Source: Ilumatobacter nonamiensis YM16-303 (lineage in GTDB: Bacteria; Actinomycetota; Acidimicrobiia; Acidimicrobiales; Ilumatobacteraceae). From it: DNA of 34,714 bases. The translations under genes were made by a program, and so were the position numbers. Where the stretch lies: the NCBI RefSeq assembly GCF_000350145.1, contig NZ_BAOL01000163.1, forward strand, positions 1-34,714, given 5' to 3'. Below, in pieces: positions 24,158-31,403 of this stretch. The stretch's first letter is position 1; every line of letters begins with the position of its first letter. Below the pieces are notes generated by a model. It was not told where the DNA came from. It saw only the letters and a list, made by a program, of their open reading frames with translations, and did not search any database.

Positions 24158-25672
24158 ATGGCACTGGCGAAGGTCTGCGGGATCGAGACCGAGTACGGAA
24201 TCGTCGTGCGCGGGGGCGACAACAACCCGGTCTCCGCGTCGTCACTGCTGATCAACGCGTACCTCGCGGCGGTGGCCGGCGATCGGGATCAGGCCGCGCC
24301 CCAGCGCGTCGACTGGGACTTCGACGACGAGCAGCCGACCAACGACGCCCGTGGGTACTCGCTCGACCCGGCGCTCGCACCCGAGGTCGAAACGACACTC
24401 GTGAACGCGGTGCTCACCAACGGCGCCCGCTTCTACGTCGACCACGCCCACCCCGAGATCTCCTCGCCCGAGGTTCGTGACGCCCGCGAAGCCGTCGTGT
24501 GGGACCGAGCTGCCGACGAGATCGTGCGTCGCGCGATGACCGCCGCGCGCTCGATGCTGCCCGACGCCGCCGAGATCATCGTCCACAAGAACAACTCCGA
24601 CGGCAAGGGCAACAGCTACGGCTGCCACGAGAACTACCTCCTGGCCCGGGAGCTCCCGTTCGGTCGCTTGACGCGCCAGATCACGCCGCACTTCGTGACG
24701 CGTCAGGTGTTCGCCGGCGCCGGCAAGGTCGGCTGCGAACTCCCGGGACGACCGCACGACGACATCGGCTACCAGCTGAGCCAGCGGGCCGACTTCTTCG
24801 AGGAGGAGGTCGGTCTCGAAACGACGCTGAAGCGCCCGATCGTGAACACCCGCGACGAACCCCACGCCGATGCCCAGAAGTATCGCCGACTGCACGTGAT
24901 CGTCGGCGATGCGAACATGAGCGAGGTCGCCACCTACCTCAAGGTCGGTACCACGGCGATCGTGCTCGCCATGATCGAGGACGACGAGTTGGGAGATGAT
25001 CTGACGCTCGCCCACCCGGTTCCCGCAATGCGCCAGGTCAGTCACGACCCCAGCCTGCGCCAGACCGTGCAGTTGGCGAACGGGCAACGCGCGACGGCAC
25101 TCGAGATCCAGTGGGATCTGTTCGAGCGGGCGCGGAAGTACGAGCAGGTCCACGGCCTCGAGTCGGTCGGCATCGGCGTCGGAGCCGACGTGCTCGATCG
25201 CTGGGAATCGGTATTGAGCGGTCTCGAGAGCGACCCCGACTCGGTGGCCGACCGCGTCGACTGGGTGGCCAAGCGCCGACTCGTCCGGGGCATCCAGGAG
25301 CGGCACGGCCTCGAACCGGCGTCGCCCAGGCTCAAGGCGATCGACCTGCAGTACCACGACCTGCGGCCCGAACGGTGCCTCGCCACCCGCGTCGGGATGC
25401 AGACGATGGTCGGCGACGACGAAGCCCGCAGAGCGATGGTGGAGCCGCCATCGTCCACACGGGCGTACTTCCGCGGGCGCTGTCTCGCGAAGTTCGCCGA
25501 CGACATCGTGGCGGCGAACTGGGACTCGCTCGTCTTCGACATCGGTCGGGATCCGCTGCGTCGGGTGCCGATGATGGAACCGCTGCGCGGGACCGCCGAC
25601 CACGTTGGTACGTTGATCGACCAAAGCGAGACGGCTCGGGTCCTGCTCGACCGTCTCGGAGAATCGAACTGA
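24158..25672 (+). CDS. dop: Deamidase/depupylase of Pup
   Basis: Dop removes Pup from tagged proteins and, where Pup ends in Gln, deamidates it to Glu. The 504-residue protein is a carboxylate-amine ligase-like enzyme with IETEYGI at the ATP/Mg site (Glu10, Glu12). A Dop-specific loop follows around DDEQPTNDARGYSLDPALAPEV. Further motifs are [43 protein letters not shown] and GDANMSE, shared with PafA. The length fits (about 500, against about 450 for PafA). ATG at 24158 is preceded by a purine-rich stretch. It is 8 bp from pup. Because Pup here already ends in Glu, only depupylation should be needed. Confidence 0.97.
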   Translation: MALAKVCGIETEYGIVVRGGDNNPVSASSLLINAYLAAVAGDRDQAAPQRVDWDFDDEQPTNDARGYSLDPALAPEVETTLVNAVLTNGARFYVDHAHPEISSPEVRDAREAVVWDRAADEIVRRAMTAARSMLPDAAEIIVHKNNSDGKGNSYGCHENYLLARELPFGRLTRQITPHFVTRQVFAGAGKVGCELPGRPHDDIGYQLSQRADFFEEEVGLETTLKRPIVNTRDEPHADAQKYRRLHVIVGDANMSEVATYLKVGTTAIVLAMIEDDELGDDLTLAHPVPAMRQVSHDPSLRQTVQLANGQRATALEIQWDLFERARKYEQVHGLESVGIGVGADVLDRWESVLSGLESDPDSVADRVDWVAKRRLVRGIQERHGLEPASPRLKAIDLQYHDLRPERCLATRVGMQTMVGDDEARRAMVEPPSSTRAYFRGRCLAKFADDIVAANWDSLVFDIGRDPLRRVPMMEPLRGTADHVGTLIDQSETARVLLDRLGESN

Positions 25673-25680
25673 GGGAGCCC

Positions 25681-25878
25681 ATGGCAGAGCGTCAGCAGAA
25701 GTCGAAACCGACCACGAGTCGAGACAGCGAAACCGTCGAGGAATCCGCGCCGCCCGTGACCGAGAGCGGCGAGAAGCTGAAGGCCGAACTCGATGACCTC
25801 CTCGACGAGATCGACGGCGTCCTCGAGACCAACGCCGAGGACTTCGTGAAGTCGTACGTCCAGAAGGGCGGAGAGTGA
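25681..25878 (+). CDS. pup: Prokaryotic ubiquitin-like protein Pup, C-terminal GGE
   Basis: The 65-residue intrinsically disordered tag is attached by PafA through its C-terminal Glu side chain to lysines of target proteins. The sequence has the usual polar N-terminus, a helix-forming middle (EKLKAELDDLLDEIDGVLE) that binds the ARC coiled coil, and the end DFVKSYVQKGGE. The last codon is GAG (25873-25875), so the protein is made already ending in Glu. The common form ends in GGQ and needs Dop. ATG at 25681 follows a GAGGGAG ribosome site. It sits between dop and prcB with gaps of 8 and 3 bp, in the canonical order. Confidence 0.97.
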   Translation: MAERQQKSKPTTSRDSETVEESAPPVTESGEKLKAELDDLLDEIDGVLETNAEDFVKSYVQKGGE

Positions 25879-25881
25879 ACG

Positions 25882-26685
25882 GTGGCGATGCCGTTCTTCG
25901 CTCCAGGTGACGATCCCGGGGCCAACTTTCCCGACCTGCTCCGCCGCATCGGTCACGGAAGCGCCGTACCCGCCGGCACGCTCGACGCAACAGCGCTCGG
26001 CGTTCCGCACGCCACGACCTGCGTCGCGCTGCGATACGACGGCGGTGTCGTCATGGCGGGAGACCGGCGGGCCACCTCCGGCAACCTGATCTCGCACCGA
26101 ACGATGGAGAAGGTGGTCCAGGCGGACCGCCACAGCGGCGTGGCCATCGCCGGGTCGGCTGGTCCTGCGATGGAGATGGTCCGGTTGTTCCAGCTGCAGC
26201 TCGAGCACTACGAGAAGGTCGAGGGCTCGGCGCTCAGCCTGGAGGGCAAGGCGAACCAACTCTCCGCGATGGTCCGCAGCAATCTGCAGGCCGCGATGAT
26301 GGGCCTCGTCGTCGTACCGATCTTCGCCGGGTACGACCTGCTCCGGTCGACGGGCCGGCTCTGGGACTTCGATGCCACCGGCGGCCGCTACGAAGAACGC
26401 GACTACGTGGCCACCGGTTCCGGAAGCCTGCACGCAGGAACCGTCGTGAAGGTCGGTTTCCGCAGCGACATCGGCCGTGACGATGCACTCGATCTGGCGG
26501 CACGGGCGCTGTGGGAGGCGGCCGATGCCGACTCCGCGACCGGCGGACCGGATGCGTTGCGCGGCATCTATCCGGTGGTGGCGACGATCGACGAGGACGG
26601 CTGGAACCGCATCGGCGACGATGAACTCGCCGAGCGCTACGCCCGGATCATCGCCGAGGTCGACGGAAGGAACGAAACGCAATGA
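25882..26685 (+). CDS. prcB: Proteasome beta subunit
   Basis: This is the catalytic ring subunit of the 20S proteasome. The 267-residue precursor has a propeptide of 44 residues, then the mature start TTCVALRYDGGVVMAGDRRATSGN with Thr45 as the nucleophile, and later Asp and Lys of the active site (AGDRR, EKVV). The residue before the Thr is Ala, where most active beta subunits have Gly (GTT). GTG at 25882 has GGAG about 8 bp upstream; ATG at 25888 is the alternative. It overlaps prcA by 4 bp (ATGA). The FAGYDL and YVATGSGS segments are typical of the PrcB family. Confidence 0.96.
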   Translation: MAMPFFAPGDDPGANFPDLLRRIGHGSAVPAGTLDATALGVPHATTCVALRYDGGVVMAGDRRATSGNLISHRTMEKVVQADRHSGVAIAGSAGPAMEMVRLFQLQLEHYEKVEGSALSLEGKANQLSAMVRSNLQAAMMGLVVVPIFAGYDLLRSTGRLWDFDATGGRYEERDYVATGSGSLHAGTVVKVGFRSDIGRDDALDLAARALWEAADADSATGGPDALRGIYPVVATIDEDGWNRIGDDELAERYARIIAEVDGRNETQ

Positions 26686-27365
26686 GCATGCCGTTCTACG
26701 TCGCCCCCGAGCAGATGATGAAGGACCGTGCCGACTACGCGCGGAAGGGCATCGCTCGCGGCCGAGCGCTGGTCGCGATGCGCTACACGGACGGGGTCGC
26801 GATCGTCGCGGAGAACGCCTCCGAGACGCTCCGCAAGGTCAGCGAGATCTACGACCGCATCGCCTTCGCCGGCGTCGGCAAGTACAACGAGTTCGACCAA
26901 CTGCGCGTCGCCGGAATTCGTGCGGCCGACCTCAAGGGGTTCCAGTACTCGCGCGACGACGTCGACGCCCGCAGCCTGGCGAACAGCTACGCCCAGATGC
27001 TCGGCAACATCTTCACCCACGAGATGAAGCCGATGGAGGTCGAGATCCTCGTCGCCGAGGTCGGCCTCGACGGCGCCGGCGATCAGATGTTCCACATCCT
27101 GTACGACGGGACGGTCGTCGACGAGCGGAACTACGCGGCGATCGGCGGCGACGCCGAGACGATCCGCGAGCGTCTCCAGGAGCAGTGGTCGGACTCGATG
27201 GATCTGGCTTCGGCCGTCCGCACGGGTGTGTCGGTCCTCGGCGGGGCGGATCGTGAGATCCCGTCGGGCGACCTCGAGGTCGCGACGCTTTCGCGTGGCA
27301 ATGGGCGGCGCTGCTTCCAGCGGGTTCCCGGCAGCGAGGTCGACGACCTGCTCGCCGGCTCCTGA
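26682..27365 (+). CDS. prcA: Proteasome alpha subunit
   Basis: The alpha subunit forms the outer rings that gate entry and dock the ATPase. The 227-residue protein starts MSMPFYVAPEQMMKDRADYARKGIARGR, the conserved H0 helix and N-terminal gate region. RKVSEIYDRIAFAGVGKYNEFDQLRVAG follows, in the family pattern. There is no catalytic Thr, as expected. The C-terminal tail is short (EVDDLLAGS). ATG at 26682 overlaps the prcB stop and is preceded by a GGAAGG ribosome site. PafA follows after 50 bp. Together with PrcB it forms the 7-7-7-7 core. Confidence 0.96.
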   Translation: MSMPFYVAPEQMMKDRADYARKGIARGRALVAMRYTDGVAIVAENASETLRKVSEIYDRIAFAGVGKYNEFDQLRVAGIRAADLKGFQYSRDDVDARSLANSYAQMLGNIFTHEMKPMEVEILVAEVGLDGAGDQMFHILYDGTVVDERNYAAIGGDAETIRERLQEQWSDSMDLASAVRTGVSVLGGADREIPSGDLEVATLSRGNGRRCFQRVPGSEVDDLLAGS

Positions 27366-27415
27366 GCGTGAGTCCTGACCGGGCACCCGACGTGGGGCTG
27401 GGTTAGGTTGCGGCG

Positions 27416-28774
27416 GTGGAGCGACGGATCTACGGGCTCGAGAACGAGTACGGCGTCACCTGCACCCTGCGCGGTCAACGACGGCTGAGCCCTGACGAAG
27501 TCGCGCGCTACCTGTTCCGGCGGGTCGTGTCGTGGGGGCGGAGCTCGAATGTGTTCCTGCAGAACGGAGCACGCCTCTACCTCGATGTCGGCTCCCATCC
27601 CGAGTACGCCACGCCGGAGTGTGACTCGATCTACGACGTGGTCGTCCACGACAAGGCGGGGGAGCGGATCCTGGAGGAACTCGTCGAGTCCGCCGAAGAA
27701 CGCCTCGCCGAGGAGTCGATCCGCGGGACCATCTACCTGTTCAAGAACAACACCGACTCGGCGGGCAACTCGTACGGCTGCCACGAGAACTACATGACCC
27801 GTCGCGACGACGACCTGGGAACCTACGCCGAGGTCTTGATTCCGTTCTTCGTCAGCCGGCAGATCTACACCGGTGCCGGCAAGGTGCTGCAGACGGCGCG
27901 TGGCGCGAGCTACTCGATCGCCCAGCGCGCCGAACACATCTGGGAGGGCGTGTCGTCGGCGACCACGCGGAGTCGGCCGATCATCAACACGCGCGACGAG
28001 CCGCACGCCGATGCCGAGCGCTACCGACGACTGCACGTGATCGTCGGCGATTCGAACATGAGCGAGTACACCTCGTTCGTCAAGGTGGGAGCCGCAGCGT
28101 GCATGTTGCGAATGCTCGAGGATCCGCAGGTCGTGTTGCGGGACATGACCCTCGAGAACCCGATCCGCGCGATCCGCGAGATCAGCCACGACATCACGTG
28201 CCGGCGCACGGTGCGCCTCGCAAACGGGCGAGAGGTCAGTGCGCTCGACATCCAGCGTGAGTATCTGGACCGGGCGCTGCGTTACGCCGACTCGCAAGGC
28301 TTCCCGCCGATGGAACAGCGGGCGCTGGAGATGTGGCAGCACTGCATCGAGACGATCGAGAACGACCCACTGAAACTCGACCGTGAAGTCGACTGGGTCA
28401 TCAAGTACAAGCTCCTCGAAGCCTTCCGCGAGCGTCACGGCTTGGCGCTCGGCGACCCGCGGGTGCAGTTGCTCGATCTGCAGTACCACGACGTCAGCCG
28501 CCAACGCAGCCCGTTCTACAAGCTGCAGGACCGGGGCATGATCGAGCGGATCTGCACCGACGACGACATCGTGACCGCCATCGAGACGCCGCCACAGACC
28601 ACCCGGGCTCGACTGCGCGGCGAGTTCGTCAAGCGGGCCAAGGAACGCAAGCGTGACTACACCGTCGACTGGGTGCACCTGAAGCTGAACGACCAGGCGC
28701 AGCGCACCGTCCTGTGCAAGGACCCGTTGAAGAGTCGTGACGAACGTGTCGAACGGCTGATCGAAACCCTCTGA
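27416..28774 (+). CDS. pafA: Pup-protein ligase PafA
   Basis: PafA uses ATP to form an isopeptide bond between the C-terminal Glu of Pup and a substrate lysine. The 452-residue enzyme has the glutamine-synthetase-like fold, with GLENEYGV (Glu9, Glu11 at the Mg-ATP site). Asp and Tyr residues lie in [19 protein letters not shown], followed by [47 protein letters not shown] and [15 protein letters not shown]. It lacks the Dop loop, which separates it from Dop. GTG at 27416 is the start. The genes pafB and pafC, often next in other actinobacteria, are not here; a signal peptidase follows. Confidence 0.97.
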   Translation: MERRIYGLENEYGVTCTLRGQRRLSPDEVARYLFRRVVSWGRSSNVFLQNGARLYLDVGSHPEYATPECDSIYDVVVHDKAGERILEELVESAEERLAEESIRGTIYLFKNNTDSAGNSYGCHENYMTRRDDDLGTYAEVLIPFFVSRQIYTGAGKVLQTARGASYSIAQRAEHIWEGVSSATTRSRPIINTRDEPHADAERYRRLHVIVGDSNMSEYTSFVKVGAAACMLRMLEDPQVVLRDMTLENPIRAIREISHDITCRRTVRLANGREVSALDIQREYLDRALRYADSQGFPPMEQRALEMWQHCIETIENDPLKLDREVDWVIKYKLLEAFRERHGLALGDPRVQLLDLQYHDVSRQRSPFYKLQDRGMIERICTDDDIVTAIETPPQTTRARLRGEFVKRAKERKRDYTVDWVHLKLNDQAQRTVLCKDPLKSRDERVERLIETL

Positions 28775-28819
28775 GAGCGGCGATCGGCTGGCGAGGGGAC
28801 CGGGTACCGTAGTGGTTTC

Positions 28820-29428
28820 GTGAGTTCCGCTTCCGACATCGACGTCCCCGACGACATCGACTTCGACGACGACAACGATCCGGGGCCTCGGGCGCGGGCG
28901 TTCTTCGACTGGATCGTCGTCATCGTCGTCGCGCTGACCGTTGCATTTCTCGTACGCGGGTTCGTCCTGGCGCACTTCATCGTCGAAGGGTCGTCGATGG
29001 ACTCGACGCTCGAAACCGGCGACCGGGTGTTCGTCAACAAGTTGTCGTACCGACTTCACGACCCGAATCGGGGCGATGTCGTCGTGCTCCACCAGATCGA
29101 CGGTGCTTCCGAGCGGGACCTGATCAAGCGCGTCATCGCCTTGCCGGGTGAGTCGATCGAGATGACCAACTGCGAAGTACGCATCACCGACGACGATTCG
29201 GGGACCTCGCGGGTGCTGTCCGAGCCGTATCTCGACCCGGAGGTCATCGCTCCCGGCTGTGGTGGAGACTTCGACGCGGTGTCCGTCCCCGACGATCACG
29301 TCTTCGTGATGGGTGACAATCGCAGCGGATCGCAGGACAGCCGTGCCCTCGGTCCGATCTCCGAGGATGATCTCGTCGGTCGGGCGTTCGTGGTGTTCTG
29401 GCCCCGGTCGAACTGGACCTGGCTGTAG
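28820..29428 (+). CDS. lepB: Signal peptidase I
   Basis: It cleaves signal peptides from exported proteins. The 202-residue protein has an acidic N-terminal tail (DIDVPDDIDFDDDNDPG), one membrane segment (FFDWIVVIVVALTVAFLVRGFVL) and the S26 domain. The catalytic Ser is in GSSMDSTLETGDRV and the Lys in LIKRVIALPGE. Box D/E is HVFVMGDNRSGSQDSRALGPI. GTG at 28820 gives the standard length. The gene lies between pafA and the Tat genes, so secretion functions cluster here. It is distinct from the small SodX-like protein at 5223-5561, which lacks a membrane segment. Confidence 0.95.
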   Translation: MSSASDIDVPDDIDFDDDNDPGPRARAFFDWIVVIVVALTVAFLVRGFVLAHFIVEGSSMDSTLETGDRVFVNKLSYRLHDPNRGDVVVLHQIDGASERDLIKRVIALPGESIEMTNCEVRITDDDSGTSRVLSEPYLDPEVIAPGCGGDFDAVSVPDDHVFVMGDNRSGSQDSRALGPISEDDLVGRAFVVFWPRSNWTWL

Positions 29429-29435
29429 CAGCCCG

Positions 29436-30161
29436 TCAGGGCGTGCCGACCTCGCGGGTCATCACGTCCATCATCCTGTCGGTGTGGTCGCTGTAGATCG
29501 CATCGACGCCCATGCGGACGGCCGTCTCGAGCTGGTGCTCGAACTGCAGATCCCAACTGAACGCCAGCAGGTCGAAGCGGTGGAACAGAACCACGAGACC
29601 GCCGTTCCAGTCCGTGTGGTGCATGTTCATCACCTCGATCCCCGCCTCGGCGAGTCGCGCGGCGTGGAGCTCCGGACCCGCAGTGAGCTTCGCGAGCCGG
29701 GTGGAATGGACCAGCCGGAAATCGGCGAGGCCGGACCGTTGCTGCGTCAGTCGATCGAAGTCCGGATCACACAGCCAGGTCCTCCCGGCGACGTCATCTC
29801 CCTGGCTCCGGACGACCTCGGCGACACTCGCATAGGCGTCTGGCGACTTGATGTCGAGCGAGAGGTGGTACTCCGCTCCGCACGTCTCGTACAGTCCGCG
29901 CAGGCTCGGGATGTGCCCGGGAAGGTCCACCGCATCGATGCGTGCGATCGGAATCCGCCGCACCCCCCGCCGAACGACACCGTCGTGGTCGAGCACGGCG
30001 ACGCCGTCGGCGGTCACCCAGACGTCACTCTCGAGCCCCGTCGCGCCGAGCCGTAGCGCCAGCTCAAAGGCCTCGAGGGTGTTCTCCGGAGCGTGCACGC
30101 GAGCGCCCCGATGGGCGAATGCGACGGGGGGATCGAGGCGGGAGGGGAGGCGTTGTTGCAT
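29436..30161 (-). CDS. Glycerophosphodiester phosphodiesterase
   Basis: The enzyme splits deacylated phospholipids into sn-glycerol 3-phosphate and an alcohol. The 241-residue protein has the GDPD barrel with FAHRGARVHAPENTLEAFELAL (His17, Arg18, Glu26, Asn27), then TGLESDVWVTADGVAVLDHDGVVRR containing the Glu-x-Asp metal ligands and the second His. No signal peptide is visible, so it is likely cytoplasmic. It is convergent to lepB with 7 bp between stops, and divergent from tatA with only 35 bp. That opposite orientation interrupts an otherwise plus-strand block. Confidence 0.93.
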   Translation of the reverse strand: MQQRLPSRLDPPVAFAHRGARVHAPENTLEAFELALRLGATGLESDVWVTADGVAVLDHDGVVRRGVRRIPIARIDAVDLPGHIPSLRGLYETCGAEYHLSLDIKSPDAYASVAEVVRSQGDDVAGRTWLCDPDFDRLTQQRSGLADFRLVHSTRLAKLTAGPELHAARLAEAGIEVMNMHHTDWNGGLVVLFHRFDLLAFSWDLQFEHQLETAVRMGVDAIYSDHTDRMMDVMTREVGTP

Positions 30162-30196
30162 TCCAGATCATGATGTCATGGTCGTAGACTCGACCC

Positions 30197-30619
30197 GTGT
30201 TCAATCTGCAGGGCAGCGAGATCATCTTCATCTTGCTGCTCGCTCTCGTGGTGCTCGGCCCGGAGAAGCTTCCCGGTGCGATCAAACGTGCGACGCAGAC
30301 CTACAACGAACTGCGCAAGATGTCGAGCGGCTTCCAGAACGAGTTCAAATCGGCGATCGATGAGCCGATGCGCGAAATGCGCGCCACTGCCGATCTCATC
30401 AAGGACCAGGCCGACCCCAAACGGGTCGCAGAAGAAGCCGAACGGGCCGCAGCCGCTGCGGCCGCAGCCGACCGCGCCGACGAGAAACTGGCCGCCGAGG
30501 CAGCGGCCGAACGGACGCTCGATGCGGATTCCGTCGCAGATCCCGACCGGTCCGTCGAGCCGCGTCCGGCCGATCCGTTCGATGACCCGACCGAGGATCC
30601 GTACGAGGAGAGCGCATGA
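30197..30619 (+). CDS. tatA: Sec-independent translocase TatA/TatB-like subunit
   Basis: The 140-residue protein begins with a short membrane helix (EIIFILLLALVVLGPEKLP) and the conserved GPEKLP hinge. An amphipathic helix follows, then a long charged tail with an Ala-rich stretch (AERAAAAAAAADRAD). The Glu in the membrane segment and the long tail resemble TatB; actinobacteria have both types and I cannot separate them firmly. With TatC it exports folded, twin-arginine proteins. GTG at 30197 is close to the divergent GDPD start. The stop overlaps tatC by 4 bp, showing co-translation. Confidence 0.9.
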   Translation: MFNLQGSEIIFILLLALVVLGPEKLPGAIKRATQTYNELRKMSSGFQNEFKSAIDEPMREMRATADLIKDQADPKRVAEEAERAAAAAAAADRADEKLAAEAAAERTLDADSVADPDRSVEPRPADPFDDPTEDPYEESA

Positions 30620-31395
30620 CCGCGACGGCCTCCCCGCCGTCGGACACGATGACGCTCACCGAGCACCTGGCGGAATTGCGCACCCGGATCATTCGATCTG
30701 CACTCGCAGTCGTCATCGGGGCGGTGCTGATCATCGCGTTCTACGAGCCCGTGCTGACGTTCCTCGCACAGCCGTACAACGACCTCTGCGACTCGAAACC
30801 GACCTCGTTCTGTCCGCCCGCCGACCAGCGGCTGAACGCGTTCAGCCCCACGGAGGGCTTCGCCGCTCGCATGCGCATCGGAATGTACGGGGGCATCATC
30901 GTCGCGCTTCCGGTGATCCTGTGGCAGGTCTGGCGATTCGTGGTTCCCGCGTTGGAGGCGAAGGAGAAGAAGTACGCCATCCCCTTCGTCGTGTCGTCGG
31001 TCGTGTTGTTCGGTGCCGGCGCCACGATGGCCTACATCACGGTCGGGCGTGCACTCGAGTTCCTCATCTCGTGGTCGGGCGAGAGCGTCAACCAGGTGTT
31101 CGGCATCGAGAAGTACATCAGCCTCGTCGGTCTGATGATCTTCGCGTTCGGCGTGGGGTTCCTGCTCCCCGTCCTGCTCGTGTTCCTCCAGCTCGTGAAG
31201 GTGGTGTCGCCGCGAGCGCTGCTCGGCGGATGGCGCTACGCAATCGTCGGCGTGTTCGTGCTGGCCGCCGTGATCACGCCGTCGGGCGACCCGGTGACCC
31301 TGATGATGCTCGCCGTCCCGATGATCGCGCTGTACTTCGTCGCCGTCCTGATCGGCTACCTCGTCGGACGTCGGCGAGCGAGCGCGAACGCCTGA
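30616..31395 (+). CDS. tatC: Twin-arginine translocase subunit TatC
   Basis: TatC recognises twin-arginine signal peptides and organises the Tat pore. The 259-residue protein has six membrane helices, with DTMTLTEHLAELRTRIIRSAL at the N-terminus (TEHLxELRxR is a family motif), later VGRALEFLISWSGES, the PVLLVFLQLVKVVS region and WRYAIVGVFVLAAVITPSGDPVT, the last being the typical TatC signature. ATG at 30616 overlaps the tatA/B stop. The helicase gene starts 9 bp beyond the stop, preserving the tatA-tatC-helY order known from mycobacteria. Confidence 0.97.
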   Translation: MTATASPPSDTMTLTEHLAELRTRIIRSALAVVIGAVLIIAFYEPVLTFLAQPYNDLCDSKPTSFCPPADQRLNAFSPTEGFAARMRIGMYGGIIVALPVILWQVWRFVVPALEAKEKKYAIPFVVSSVVLFGAGATMAYITVGRALEFLISWSGESVNQVFGIEKYISLVGLMIFAFGVGFLLPVLLVFLQLVKVVSPRALLGGWRYAIVGVFVLAAVITPSGDPVTLMMLAVPMIALYFVAVLIGYLVGRRRASANA

Positions 31396-31403
31396 GCTGA
31401 GCG

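Noticed and set aside
27131-29299. 722-residue minus-strand open frame opposite prcA-pafA-lepB
   Set aside because: It crosses three well-supported genes on the other strand and has no family resemblance.
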